Shown here: one piece after another, positions 8,987-17,900 of the stretch
Layout of the letters: every line of letters begins with the position of its first letter
Numbering within the stretch: position 1 is the first letter of the stretch
Origin: a virus
Direction: 5' to 3' (one strand)
DNA: 64,000 nucleotides
Virus record (IMG/VR): IMGVR_UViG_3300037201_000018
Span: 30,384-94,383 of that record
Translations under genes and position numbers: made by a program
The notes under the pieces: model-generated
Told to the model about the DNA's origin: nothing
Databases searched by the model: none
What the model saw: the letters and a program-made list of their open reading frames with translations, nothing else

Positions 8987-9454
8987 ATGAAAGGTGAACA
9001 GCTGCCAGACACGACCTACCCAGCTGACGGGAGACTGAGGAACAACGACCGACTGACAGTGATCACCCAGATCCATCACGACCACACCGGAAGACCGACG
9101 TTCAGTGGCGACGTTAGATTTGACAGACTACTAAGAACGACTGAGCAGCCGCTCCATCGGGAGATCGAGATCGGTGAGGAGCCAACTCAGCTGGAGACCC
9201 ACTGGATGAAGGAGGTCGGCTACGTCCTGATCCACAACATCACTGGATCAAACTTCCAGATACATCCATCGAAAGCCGAGAAGGAAGACAACGAGAAGCG
9301 AATCGTCAAGGTGACGTTCGGACTTGACTGTGTTAAGGGCCTCCTGTTTCCTCCAGGGACTGGCTACCCGATCGAGGTTGAAGACATCACCAGCGTCTAC
9401 CTGAGGAGCCTGTACAAAAAGGCCCTCGTCAACGTCTACCTTTTCCCAGCCTGA
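8987..9454 (+). CDS. Tail-associated protein of unknown function
   Basis: 155 residues starting at the ATG at 8987, ten bases after the preceding stop; the longer in-frame start inside the upstream gene is not needed. The sequence is mixed alpha/beta with a central METHWMKEVGYVLIHN-like region and no transmembrane segment. It is sandwiched between the distal tail gene and the mucin-like tail gene. Family not recognised. Confidence 0.5.
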   Translation: MKGEQLPDTTYPADGRLRNNDRLTVITQIHHDHTGRPTFSGDVRFDRLLRTTEQPLHREIEIGEEPTQLETHWMKEVGYVLIHNITGSNFQIHPSKAEKEDNEKRIVKVTFGLDCVKGLLFPPGTGYPIEVEDITSVYLRSLYKKALVNVYLFPA

Positions 9455-9462
9455 AGTAAACT

Positions 9463-11898
9463 GTGACCGAACCTCTTCATTTCTTGACTGAGCAGGACCG
9501 GCAGAAGCTGGTCGACACGATCGACCAAGCGAAGAAGCTCCGTGTCAGCAAGCCAGTCATAAGTAAAGATCCAAAGCTCGCCGTCGCTCAGGACGTCTAC
9601 GTCGCCCGAGTCCCCTGCGGTCTCCAGATCCCTGCGAGCACGGCGACTCAGCCGGGATACCTCGACTGCTGCATCTTCAAGATCACGTGGCAGACCGACA
9701 TCAACAATCCCACGATGGTCTACCAGCCACTCCTGAACCCCGATGGTTCAGCGGTGCGGGAGCGGGTCTACAACATCTACGACGTCCCAGTATTGGACTG
9801 TCAGTACATCCAGATCTACAAGACAAAGGACGGACACTTCGTCAACGAGAACCCGGATTGGATGGACTGTCCTAACAATCCCGCGAGTACGTCATCAACC
9901 AGCTCAACTTCGAGTTCCACGACGACGGTCGCCCCGCAGAACACGTCAACGACGACTCCCAACCCGAACTATGCCTACTGCGCAGGAGTCTGCCAGTGGG
10001 TCTGGAGTGCCACAAACAAAACCTGGAGCGTCACGAGCAGCACTTGCTACATAGCAACGACGACCAGCTCGACGAGTTCTAGCAGCACCAGCAGCACGAG
10101 TACTAGCTCGACTAGCAGTACATCTAGTACGAGTACGACTAGCAGTACATCTAGTACGAGTACGACGAGTACCTCGACGACGACTCCTTGTCCCTGCCCG
10201 ACGACGTCAAGTTCCAGTTCGAGTTCTACATCGTCGACTAGCTCTAGCTCGACGTCATCGACATCTTCAACTAGTACGACGTCATCCACGACAACGAGCA
10301 GCACGACGACTCCTGCCCCCTGTCAGTGTCTCTATCCAACGACCTGTGGGACGAACGACGGGGACTGCACGACGACGTACTGCTCGACGGGGATCAATCA
10401 GCCCCCGAGCTGCGGTCAGTCGACGACCAGCTCATCCTCAACGACCTGCTCGCCCTGTCAGTCTTGTGCAGCTACGTCGACAACGCCATCGCCTGGAGGT
10501 GGAGGTAGCGGAAATAACTGCGGTAACTGCATAGCGACTTGTTTGGGAGTCGTGGCTGGGACGTGTAACGACAAGGCAGGAACTTGGACGTTAACGACTG
10601 GATGCATCTCACCAACCGGGTGCGGTTGCCCACTCTTCGGTCAGAACTTCGTTCCTGGGATCATCGGAACACCGTGTAGCACTAACGGTGCCACGATCTC
10701 GATGGTATGCATCACTGGGGAGACTATCCCACCTGGATCTAGCAGCAGCGGACAGTGTTGCTACAGTTGGACCGGATCGGCGTGGCAGTACAAATCTACC
10801 GCATCGACTCCCTGCGCCGTTTCGGGAATTGTGACTTCTGGCCTTACCTGTCAACCTCCATCAGCCCCCGGCGGGACTGTCTGCGGTATATCTTGTACGC
10901 CATGCGTGGCGGCGGGAGGAGGTGGTAGCCCAGGCAATCCAGCGACTACCCAAGCTCCATGCTGCACCGGATACTCTGGCCCCGTCTGCGGGGGCGTCCC
11001 TCAGACCTCAACGACAACTACGACTGCCCAGCCTTGCGGGACCGGCTGCTCCTACAGTTACACTACCAGTACCTGGTCTCTCGTCTCGAACAACTGCGGT
11101 CCCTGTTCTTGCGTCGCCCCAACTGGAACTCCGAGTCCTGCCTGTGCCGCTGGCTCAAATATCCAGGTAATGCCCTGTGGTCCCCAGACGTCCTCGACAA
11201 CTACCACAACGACTACGACGACTACCACAACGACTACGACGACTACGACGACTACTACGACCACGACGACTACTACGACCACGACGACTTGTGCTCCAAA
11301 TGGGTGCGTCCCAATAGCAACAGGATGCCCAAGTAGTGGAGGAGTTTGTGCAATTTATTGTGCAAATGGATGTGGAGGAGGCGGTCCCGGTTGGTATGGC
11401 CACGCTGAGGGTGCCGGATGTGCATCCAGTTGCGTTGTATATTCTCCCTCTCCTGGAAATTGTGTTTATCAGGCATGCGGCCCCGGCTGCCCCAATAATT
11501 TACCATCAAGCCCAACTGATGGGCAGACCGTTTGTGGAGGATGCATTCCAGGCGGCATTTCGTCACAGAATTCTTGCTTTGGTGCCATGAGTGGTTGCAC
11601 TACCTGCAACACCACCACGACAACTACAACGACCACCACTACCACGACGACGACGACCACAGCTGCTCCTTGTCAGTGGCAATGCTGTGAACCGGGCAAA
11701 GACAACCCTTACGGCTGGCAGCTGCTGAGCACCACCTGCGGAGGAGGATTCGCGTGTCTGCCACCTGCGACGGTCTGTAATGCTGGCACGGCGAACTGCC
11801 TAATCGCCACAAACAGTTGCGTCCCCAGCAGCACGCCAGGGTCGACAAACACGCCCTCCGGGTACACCAGCTGTAGTGGTGGTGGAGTCTGTAGTTAA
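9463..11898 (+). CDS. Mucin-like Ser/Thr/Cys-rich tail appendage protein
   Basis: 811 residues from GTG. Residues 1-140 form an ordinary mixed domain. The remainder alternates Ser/Thr low-complexity blocks (S-S-T repeats near residues 145-165 and 200-285; Thr runs near 575-610 and 713-730, the longest over 30 Thr) with Cys/Gly/Pro-rich modules that hold many CxxC pairs and likely disulphides or metal sites. In the Thr runs all four Thr codons are mixed, so the poly-Thr seems kept at protein level. Such blocks are typical O-glycosylation substrates, and a large glycosyltransferase island follows directly. Likely an adhesin or tail fibre; the glycosylation is inference. Confidence 0.7.
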   Translation: MTEPLHFLTEQDRQKLVDTIDQAKKLRVSKPVISKDPKLAVAQDVYVARVPCGLQIPASTATQPGYLDCCIFKITWQTDINNPTMVYQPLLNPDGSAVRERVYNIYDVPVLDCQYIQIYKTKDGHFVNENPDWMDCPNNPASTSSTSSTSSSTTTVAPQNTSTTTPNPNYAYCAGVCQWVWSATNKTWSVTSSTCYIATTTSSTSSSSTSSTSTSSTSSTSSTSTTSSTSSTSTTSTSTTTPCPCPTTSSSSSSSTSSTSSSSTSSTSSTSTTSSTTTSSTTTPAPCQCLYPTTCGTNDGDCTTTYCSTGINQPPSCGQSTTSSSSTTCSPCQSCAATSTTPSPGGGGSGNNCGNCIATCLGVVAGTCNDKAGTWTLTTGCISPTGCGCPLFGQNFVPGIIGTPCSTNGATISMVCITGETIPPGSSSSGQCCYSWTGSAWQYKSTASTPCAVSGIVTSGLTCQPPSAPGGTVCGISCTPCVAAGGGGSPGNPATTQAPCCTGYSGPVCGGVPQTSTTTTTAQPCGTGCSYSYTTSTWSLVSNNCGPCSCVAPTGTPSPACAAGSNIQVMPCGPQTSSTTTTTTTTTTTTTTTTTTTTTTTTTTTTTTTCAPNGCVPIATGCPSSGGVCAIYCANGCGGGGPGWYGHAEGAGCASSCVVYSPSPGNCVYQACGPGCPNNLPSSPTDGQTVCGGCIPGGISSQNSCFGAMSGCTTCNTTTTTTTTTTTTTTTTTAAPCQWQCCEPGKDNPYGWQLLSTTCGGGFACLPPATVCNAGTANCLIATNSCVPSSTPGSTNTPSGYTSCSGGGVCS

Positions 11899-11910
11899 GG
11901 AATCCGTAGG

Positions 11911-12363
11911 ATGAGAACTCTGCCGACGATCACCGCTGCCCAGCTGCTGGGGTTCGGTCCCTGTGCCGAGTATCTGAAGGGCGGCAAGCGAGAGAGCGTC
12001 ATCAGCCAGTCGCCTGAGTGGGACGCTAGGGGACTCCTGTCGTTGGACATCCCAGACGACCACAAGTTGTGGGCGGTCCTGAGACTCGAACTGCTACCGC
12101 AGGACTTGCTGGATAACTGCGTCAAAGCGATCCACGCGGACTATCCCGAGCTGAGAGGCGAGATCGTTCCCCCAGCCGGCAGTACCTACGAGCAAGACCG
12201 AGATGTCATCCTCTCCTCACTGAAGAAGAAAAAGTATCTCTCCGCCTGCGTCCACTGCACCCAACTGGCGAGACTGATCCCCCGCAACCGTAACGTGCGG
12301 CAGGAACTGGCGAGGCAGGTCGAAGTGATCAAGCAGCAGGTCCAGAACTGGATAGATGATTAA
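11911..12363 (+). CDS. Hypothetical phage protein before glycosyltransferase island
   Basis: 150 residues, 12 bases after the mucin-like gene. It has a helical C-terminal half (LKKKKYLSACVHCTQLARL, then ELARQVEVIKQQVQNW). No catalytic motif is seen. Its 3' end overlaps the next gene's ATG by eight bases. It could be a tail accessory or an adaptor for the modification genes. Confidence 0.5.
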   Translation: MRTLPTITAAQLLGFGPCAEYLKGGKRESVISQSPEWDARGLLSLDIPDDHKLWAVLRLELLPQDLLDNCVKAIHADYPELRGEIVPPAGSTYEQDRDVILSSLKKKKYLSACVHCTQLARLIPRNRNVRQELARQVEVIKQQVQNWIDD

Positions 12364-14272
12364 CCCCTCTCAAACTGGAGTGACAGAAGTGCCCAAACTG
12401 ACGATCGGGATGGCCCACCACGCGGACGTCGCGAGATTAGAGTCTACAGTTCAGTCTTTGAGACTGCATCACGCGGTCGACTGGAACTTTGAGATCGTGA
12501 TCGTCGACAACTCGGCGAACCTCCCCTGCACTCAGGACCTCGTCAACTTTATCAACTCGGCGACGTCTCACGATCGCTGCGTGATCAAGTACGTCCCCAT
12601 GACCGATCCCGTCGGTACGAGTCCCACGAGAGACCTGATCTTCCAGATCGCGACGGGCGACTTCGTGCTCGTGATGGATTGCCACGTCATGCTTGACAAG
12701 GATGCCATCTCTCGTCTCTTGAAGTTCTACTCTGAGCATCCCAAGACTGACGACCTCTACTCTGGTCCCTTACTGACTAACGACTTGAGAACCTCGTGGA
12801 CTCACTTCAACGACCAGTGGCGGGCGGAGATGTGGGGAACGTGGAGTACGGCCTGGATCTGTCCCTGCGGAGGAACGCGGTTCTCCACGCTCGACATGGG
12901 GACCGGTAAGATGATCCCGATCGCCCTGACGATGGGAGCGGTCAAGATCGACGGCTGCCACTACTGCGGCAAGCAGTTACCCAAGGACGGTCCCTGGAAC
13001 GGTCACGAGGACTACTTAGAACGACAGGGTTGGATTCCTCTCGGGAGAGATCCCGACGAGAAGCCCTTCGAGATACCGGGCCAAGGTTTGGGACTCTTCA
13101 CTTGCCGTCGGGAGTCGTGGCTCGGCTTCAACAAGGATTCGAGGTTCTTCGGAGGCGAGGAACTCTACATCCACCAGAAGTACAGGAAGGCTGGGAGAAC
13201 CTGCTGGTGTCTGCCCTTCCTCCGCTGGTGGCACGACTTCTACAAGGACCCCAACAAGCCAACTTACACCAATACGACATGGAACAAGTGTCGGAACTAC
13301 GTATTAGAGTCTCAAGAGTTGGGCGAGGAGTGGATGCCGCTGCTCGACGTCAAGAACCACTTCATCGGGCAGAACAACTTCACGGAGGCCCACTGGAACA
13401 AGCTGATAGCCGATCCCGTCAAGAGGGTCAACGAGAGCGACTGCCCTGGCTGTCAGGCGGCTCAGGCTGCCATGATGATCCAAGACGATCCTCAGATCAA
13501 GACCCTCGACGACGCATTCGACGTCGTCTCAAAGATTCCCCGTGACATGGAGCAGCACATGCCCAAGCTGCGGGAGCTGGCAGCCGACGTCTCGCACGTG
13601 ACGGAGATCAGTCACCGGCGGGAGGGGACGATCGCGTTCCTGGCTGCTCGACCCAAGTTCATCAAGTCCTACAACCTAGAGCCAGCTTCCCCTCAACTCA
13701 GCAAACTCGCGAAGGAGGCGGGAGTCTCGCTAGACATCCAAGCCCCCGCCGACGGTTACGTTAAAATAGAACCGACGGATCTGCTCTTCATCGACGACGT
13801 CGAGACGTATGAGAGAACCAAGCAGCACCTAGAGAGACTGTCGGGCTCAGTGAGTCGCTACATCGTCTTCCACGACACGATCTTCGCCCCTCCGATGATG
13901 CAGGCGATCAGGGAGTTTCTGTTCGTCAATCGTCAGTGGTCGGTCATCTACCACACGGTCGAGGAGCACGGGCTGACTGTCCTCGGTTGCAGAGACGAGG
14001 ACAAGCCAAAGCTGCCGCCCTTCACCGACGAGCTGAAGAATGTCACCCGGAGCATCTGGAAGGCGGCGACGAACTACGTTAAGGGAGGGCAGACGAACGT
14101 CGAGCCTGAGGTCTATGAGAAGCGACTCTCGATCTGTGCGACCTGCACCCAGCGAGTCAACGACCGCTGCGCTGCCTGCGGGTGCCGCATCGAACTCAAG
14201 GCGAGCTTGGCAACGGACACCTGCCCCCTCCTCTACTGGCCCCTACTGAATGCAGAAGGGAAGGTAGAATGA
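12356..14272 (+). CDS. Large multidomain GT2-type glycosyltransferase
   Basis: 638 residues; GTG at 12380 is an alternative start. Residues ~15-300 are a GT-A fold: nucleotide-binding start (EIVIVDNSAN), the D-C-H motif in FVLVMDCHVMLD at the usual DxD place, and a later acceptor part (GGEELYIHQKYRKAG) seen in polypeptide-GalNAc-like and related GT2 enzymes. The middle (residues ~430-560) resembles a Rossmann or methyltransferase/hydroxylase-like domain (LLFIDDVETYERTKQHL, YIVFHDTIFAPP). The C-terminus has a four-Cys zinc motif (CATC...CAACGC) as in small DUF6171-type domains. It starts the modification island. Substrate unknown. Confidence 0.75.
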   Translation: MINPSQTGVTEVPKLTIGMAHHADVARLESTVQSLRLHHAVDWNFEIVIVDNSANLPCTQDLVNFINSATSHDRCVIKYVPMTDPVGTSPTRDLIFQIATGDFVLVMDCHVMLDKDAISRLLKFYSEHPKTDDLYSGPLLTNDLRTSWTHFNDQWRAEMWGTWSTAWICPCGGTRFSTLDMGTGKMIPIALTMGAVKIDGCHYCGKQLPKDGPWNGHEDYLERQGWIPLGRDPDEKPFEIPGQGLGLFTCRRESWLGFNKDSRFFGGEELYIHQKYRKAGRTCWCLPFLRWWHDFYKDPNKPTYTNTTWNKCRNYVLESQELGEEWMPLLDVKNHFIGQNNFTEAHWNKLIADPVKRVNESDCPGCQAAQAAMMIQDDPQIKTLDDAFDVVSKIPRDMEQHMPKLRELAADVSHVTEISHRREGTIAFLAARPKFIKSYNLEPASPQLSKLAKEAGVSLDIQAPADGYVKIEPTDLLFIDDVETYERTKQHLERLSGSVSRYIVFHDTIFAPPMMQAIREFLFVNRQWSVIYHTVEEHGLTVLGCRDEDKPKLPPFTDELKNVTRSIWKAATNYVKGGQTNVEPEVYEKRLSICATCTQRVNDRCAACGCRIELKASLATDTCPLLYWPLLNAEGKVE

Positions 14273-14345
14273 CCCATGTTCACTGACAATACTCCGTGGG
14301 ATCATGCGGGTTGGGGCGGCGTAATCGTTCTCGCAGGTTTTAAGG

Positions 14346-14639
14346 ATGTTAAACTCTAAAGAACACGTATGTCATCACTGTGATAATCCGCCATGTTGTA
14401 ATCCAAAGCACCTGTTTCTAGGTAACGATAAATCTAATCGCCGAGACGCTACGTCTAAATTTAGAACGGAGCACGGAGAGGATCATCACTTCGCAAAGAT
14501 AACTGAGAGGGATGTACTGGAGATTAGAAAATTGGGGGCTGCTGGATCACACCGCCACCGGCAATTAGCTGAGATGTTTGGTATTAGTATTTCACAAATT
14601 GTCTCGATAATCCACCGAAGGTTTTGGAGGCACATATGA
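14346..14639 (+). pseudogene. N-terminally truncated HNH homing endonuclease
   Basis: 97 residues from ATG 14346. The HNH core VCHHCDNPPCCNPKHLFLG (residues 7-25) and a C-terminal helix-turn-helix-like repeat (QLAEMFGISISQIVSII) match phage HNH homing enzymes, but the roughly 50-residue N-terminal part present in the full-length homologue at 53352-53858 is absent; a TAA at 14322 closes the frame. It is AT-richer than its neighbours. Either a minimal active enzyme or, more likely, a decayed copy inserted between two glycosyltransferase genes. Confidence 0.7.
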
Positions 14640-15430
14640 GAAGTAACCCATTTATTGCGTGCTTGTGTGCAACTTACAAGAGACCGACTTGCCTGGCGAA
14701 CGCGGTCGCCTGTTTCTTGGCTCAGGAGTACGAAAATAAGGTATTGGTGATCGTAGATGACGCCGCGCAATACAACCCACGTGAGTACGATTGGAAGCAA
14801 CCCAAGAACATCCTGATGATCTCTTGGCAGCAGAGAGGACCGAGCCTCAGCGAGAAACGAAATGAAGTAGCTAGGATCGCTAAGGACGGATATGAACCAG
14901 AGATCTTTGCTGTTTGGGACGACGACGACGTTTACCTCCCGAATCATCTCAGCAACATAGCCGCGGGTTACGAGCGAGGGGGAGAGTTCTTCCTTCACAA
15001 GAAGGTACTGACGACCTACGACTGTGGAGAGACCGGAAAGACGGTTTTAGAACAGGCGGTGTATGAAGTCGCCGGTCCCTGGGAAACCCGGTTCCATTCC
15101 TCCTGGGCATTCACGCGGGAGCTGTTCGAGCGAGTCGGGGGTTATCCCCCTCCTATGCCTAACGGGCAATACGATGATTTTGAGACTCAGCTCGGAATAA
15201 ACCTAAAGCGAGTCGGTAAAGTAGAATATATCGACGGCGATGGACCGAGTTACGTCTGCCGGGTGTTCAACCAAGCCGAGTACCACTTGACGCAGACGGA
15301 CGGGAAGAGCTACCAAGAGAACTGGGAAAGGATCGGCAAGTTGCCATCTCCGTTCGTCGGCGAGTTAGTTCCAAAGATGGACGACTGGACCAAGCGACTG
15401 TACGTGAACTTAACTGGAGTAAAAGCGTGA
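14636..15430 (+). CDS. GT2-family glycosyltransferase
   Basis: 264 residues. ATG 14636 has GGAGG four bases upstream and overlaps the HNH stop (ATGA). The start FIACLCATYKRP and the nucleotide-binding VIVDDA precede a strong metal-binding run W-D-D-D-D-V at residues ~97-102, the DxD of GT-A enzymes. A later SSWAFTRELFERVGGY segment is the usual GT2 acceptor-side region. It is paralogous to the next gene. Probably transfers a sugar from a nucleotide donor; substrate unknown. Confidence 0.8.
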   Translation: MRSNPFIACLCATYKRPTCLANAVACFLAQEYENKVLVIVDDAAQYNPREYDWKQPKNILMISWQQRGPSLSEKRNEVARIAKDGYEPEIFAVWDDDDVYLPNHLSNIAAGYERGGEFFLHKKVLTTYDCGETGKTVLEQAVYEVAGPWETRFHSSWAFTRELFERVGGYPPPMPNGQYDDFETQLGINLKRVGKVEYIDGDGPSYVCRVFNQAEYHLTQTDGKSYQENWERIGKLPSPFVGELVPKMDDWTKRLYVNLTGVKA

Positions 15431-16248
15431 GCGACGAGCTTCCTTTCGTATCGTGCTTGTGCCCTACCTATCGTCACCCAAAGCTACTGGCCAACGCCGT
15501 CGCCTGCTACCTCTCGCAGGACTACCCGTTGGAGAGGCGAGAGCTGATCATCCTCGACGACTACGGCCAATACGAGAACAAGAGCTACGACGGTTACCAA
15601 GTCGTCTCCGTCTCTCGTCGATACGTTTCGTTCTGGGAGAAGCGGTGTGCGACAGCGGCTCTCGGGAGGAACTTGGGAGAGAACAAATCCCCAGACGTCT
15701 ACTGTGCTTGGGACGATGACGACGTCTACATGCCGTGGCACATCACAGCCCACATCGAGGCGCTGAAAGTCAGACGGCGGGGTAGGGACGCTGTTGCCTA
15801 CTCACATCCCATGAAGATATTCAGCACATATGGGCGAGTCTTACATGAGGAAGACGGTCGAGGTCGGTTTGAGGGTTCTTTCGCATTCACCCGAAGAGCC
15901 TACGAGAAGGCCGACGGCTGGCCAGTCACCAAGCGGGGAGGGGGTGACCAGATATTCATCGGTCGACTGGAGAAGGCCTGCGGAGGAAAGATCGACGACC
16001 CCTGCGAGGGATATGCCCCCAGCTACGTCTACCGTTGGGAGTCTACGAACAGTAATCATTCATCGGGGTACCATAAGTCGTTTGACGACGAGGAGTGGTA
16101 TGATCGCTACGCGAGAGAGGCGAACTTCGACGACGAGGGGGCCAGCAGGATCGTCTTACCCCAGTTCGATGCGGAGACGAAGCAGATCTACAGTCTAGTC
16201 GATCAGGAGAAAGGAATCGGCCTTGAGACACATCAGATACAGAGTTGA
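15427..16248 (+). CDS. GT2-family glycosyltransferase
   Basis: 273 residues, GTG start overlapping the preceding stop (GTGA). It shares the layout of the gene before it: VSCLCPTYRHPKLLANAVACYL, LIILDDYGQYENK, WDDDDVYMPWH (DxD) and GSFAFTRRAYEKADGW. The two look like tandem duplicates that have diverged. GT-A fold, nucleotide-sugar dependent by family; acceptor unknown. Confidence 0.8.
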   Translation: MSDELPFVSCLCPTYRHPKLLANAVACYLSQDYPLERRELIILDDYGQYENKSYDGYQVVSVSRRYVSFWEKRCATAALGRNLGENKSPDVYCAWDDDDVYMPWHITAHIEALKVRRRGRDAVAYSHPMKIFSTYGRVLHEEDGRGRFEGSFAFTRRAYEKADGWPVTKRGGGDQIFIGRLEKACGGKIDDPCEGYAPSYVYRWESTNSNHSSGYHKSFDDEEWYDRYAREANFDDEGASRIVLPQFDAETKQIYSLVDQEKGIGLETHQIQS

Positions 16249-16471
16249 CCCCGACGTCGAGATCAGTCGGGTCCTCAACCAACTCTTGGACTACTATGAC
16301 GATAAAAAGTACGAGGAACACCAGATCGAGAGGGCCAAGCGACCGCCGATCTACGAGAAGAGGCATGAGTACGGATGTTATCTTGACACTGGAAAGCCTC
16401 TCTCCGAGGAAGATCGCGAGAACTTGAGAAAAGAACTGGCAGGCGAGATCAGAGGAGACATCGACGAATGA
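16223..16471 (+). CDS. Small charged protein of unknown function
   Basis: 82 residues from TTG, overlapping the glycosyltransferase end by 26 bases. Highly charged, helical, Lys/Glu/Arg/Tyr rich. No known motif. Moderately supported by tight coupling to both neighbours (ATGA with the next). Confidence 0.45.
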   Translation: MRHIRYRVDPDVEISRVLNQLLDYYDDKKYEEHQIERAKRPPIYEKRHEYGCYLDTGKPLSEEDRENLRKELAGEIRGDIDE

Positions 16472-16629
16472 GTGAACCTACCCACTACCACTGCCCCTAC
16501 GGACACGAACATCCTCAACCGTGCGAACTGGAAGACGGCAGGGTCATCTGTCGGAAGTGCTTGTACGACGACGGCGTAGAAGTTGAATGCATTCTATGTA
16601 CGCCAGAGACCTGCGGAGAGCGAGCATGA
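16468..16629 (+). CDS. Small zinc-ribbon-like protein
   Basis: 53 residues, ATGA overlaps on both sides. Contains YHCPYGHEHPQPC, CRKC and a C-terminal CILCTPETC, enough Cys/His for one or two metal sites. Probably an adaptor-type zinc protein; no family recognised. Confidence 0.55.
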   Translation: MSEPTHYHCPYGHEHPQPCELEDGRVICRKCLYDDGVEVECILCTPETCGERA

Positions 16630-17402
16630 GATGGGCTTACGGAGTGATGACTTGTAAAGAGCGAGCGACGAATATCCTAAGTAAGACTCTCACGTCACTG
16701 GCAACGGGGGGATTTGACAAGCCGCGAATTTTCCTCGACGATGGTTGGGAAGAGATCCCGATCGCAATCGAACTGGATTTCACAAATAGAAGTCCGCGAA
16801 TCAATCCGTTCGGTAACTGGCTGCTCGGGATTTGGGAACTCTACATCAGGAATCCCAACGCCGAGCGATACGCGATGTTCCAGGACGACATCGTATGCTA
16901 CAAGAACCTTCGTCAGTACCTCGAACAGTGTAACTTACTTCAGTACCAACCGATGACCGAATCAACCAGAACAGACACGATTCAAGAACCAAATAAACGA
17001 TACTGGAACCTCTTCACGTTCACGGCAACAGTCGACGTCGCTAAACACCAACCCTCGAACGAGGAACTAGCTCCGAAAGACAGAACAGGTTGGTACGAGT
17101 CCAACCAACTCGGTCGGGGGGCGGTCGCCCTCGTGTTCGATCGTCAGGGACTCCAGACGTTACTCAGCAGCCCCCTCCTCGTTCAGCACCCGATGGAAGT
17201 CTATCTGGGAACTAGGAGGATTGACGGGATTGTACGAGATTGCCTGAGTGCCGCTGGTTACGTGGAGTACGTTCATTGGCCTTCGCTCGTTCAACACGTG
17301 GGAGACCTCTCGACGATCGGCAACCCAACACAGAAGCCCGCCATCTCCTTCCGCGGCGAAGAATATGATGCTCTCAACTTACTGAAGAGGGAAACCGTTT
17401 GA
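16626..17402 (+). CDS. Glycosyltransferase-like protein with QDD motif
   Basis: 258 residues from ATG 16626 (ATGA overlap). The N-terminus YGVMTCKERATNILSKTLTSL looks like a GT-A beginning, and YAMFQDDIVCYKNLRQYLEQ (residues ~84-103) carries the DD metal-binding pair in the usual place. A GAVALVFDRQGLQTLLSSP segment and an aromatic C-terminus resemble phage-encoded glycosyltransferases that sit in similar clusters. Donor and acceptor unknown. Confidence 0.65.
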   Translation: MRWAYGVMTCKERATNILSKTLTSLATGGFDKPRIFLDDGWEEIPIAIELDFTNRSPRINPFGNWLLGIWELYIRNPNAERYAMFQDDIVCYKNLRQYLEQCNLLQYQPMTESTRTDTIQEPNKRYWNLFTFTATVDVAKHQPSNEELAPKDRTGWYESNQLGRGAVALVFDRQGLQTLLSSPLLVQHPMEVYLGTRRIDGIVRDCLSAAGYVEYVHWPSLVQHVGDLSTIGNPTQKPAISFRGEEYDALNLLKRETV

Positions 17403-17575
17403 TCTATCTTATTCCGTTATCAATTATTGCGGGGGTACTTGTCTTTGCTACCTCTACCTTGTTTGACGTAGTGAAGCAAATCGAAAAAGTGGCGGACGAA
17501 CTGATGGGAATACACAACGCGATCATCGCCGAGCAGGTTCGGAGAGACGAACGAGAGAAGAGGTACGAGACATGA
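17399..17575 (+). CDS. Small single-pass membrane protein with charged tail
   Basis: 58 residues from a TTG that overlaps the preceding stop; the end overlaps the next gene by ATGA. Residues 2-22 are a hydrophobic helix (IYLIPLSIIAGVLVF...), followed by a charged helix ending REKRYET. The topology suggests a membrane anchor with a cytoplasmic coiled coil. No family recognised. Confidence 0.5.
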   Translation: MIYLIPLSIIAGVLVFATSTLFDVVKQIEKVADELMGIHNAIIAEQVRRDEREKRYET

Positions 17576-17898
17576 AGGCCCTCTGCATCTGTCAGTACGG
17601 TCACTCGCGATCGGTCGCTCTGAGTCGAGTGTTACACGGCAGGTCGATCGAGGCAGTCGCGATCGGCTGGTCTACTGCGGGACAAGACGCGATAGACGTA
17701 CTGTCAGAGTGGGCTCATTACATCTTCATGCTGGACATGACGAACGGACCCCATAAGATCCTACCGAGGCACAGAATCAAGATCGTCCCGTTCGACGTCG
17801 GACCTGACAGGTGGAGTAACCCCTACAACCAAGAATTGCTTGAGATACTCGGTAAGAAGTTCAACGAGTTCTATGCGACGCTACCGACGGAAGACTGA
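17572..17898 (+). CDS. LMW protein-tyrosine-phosphatase-like protein
   Basis: 108 residues. The N-terminus ICQYGHSRSVALSRVL carries a C-x5-R-S loop (Cys7 to Arg13) right after the first beta-strand, as in low-molecular-weight tyrosine phosphatases and arsenate reductases. A hydrophobic strand then leads to FMLDMTNGP. The usual distal catalytic Asp-Pro loop is not obvious, so it may be a divergent phosphatase. Sugar or protein phosphate removal would fit the surrounding glycosyltransferases, but that is inference. Confidence 0.6.
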   Translation: MKALCICQYGHSRSVALSRVLHGRSIEAVAIGWSTAGQDAIDVLSEWAHYIFMLDMTNGPHKILPRHRIKIVPFDVGPDRWSNPYNQELLEILGKKFNEFYATLPTED

Positions 17899-17900
17899 CG

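Noticed and set aside
10047-11660. Long antisense Val-rich ORFs opposite the mucin-like gene
   Set aside because: They are the reverse complement of Thr/Ser codon runs and show no protein-like pattern.
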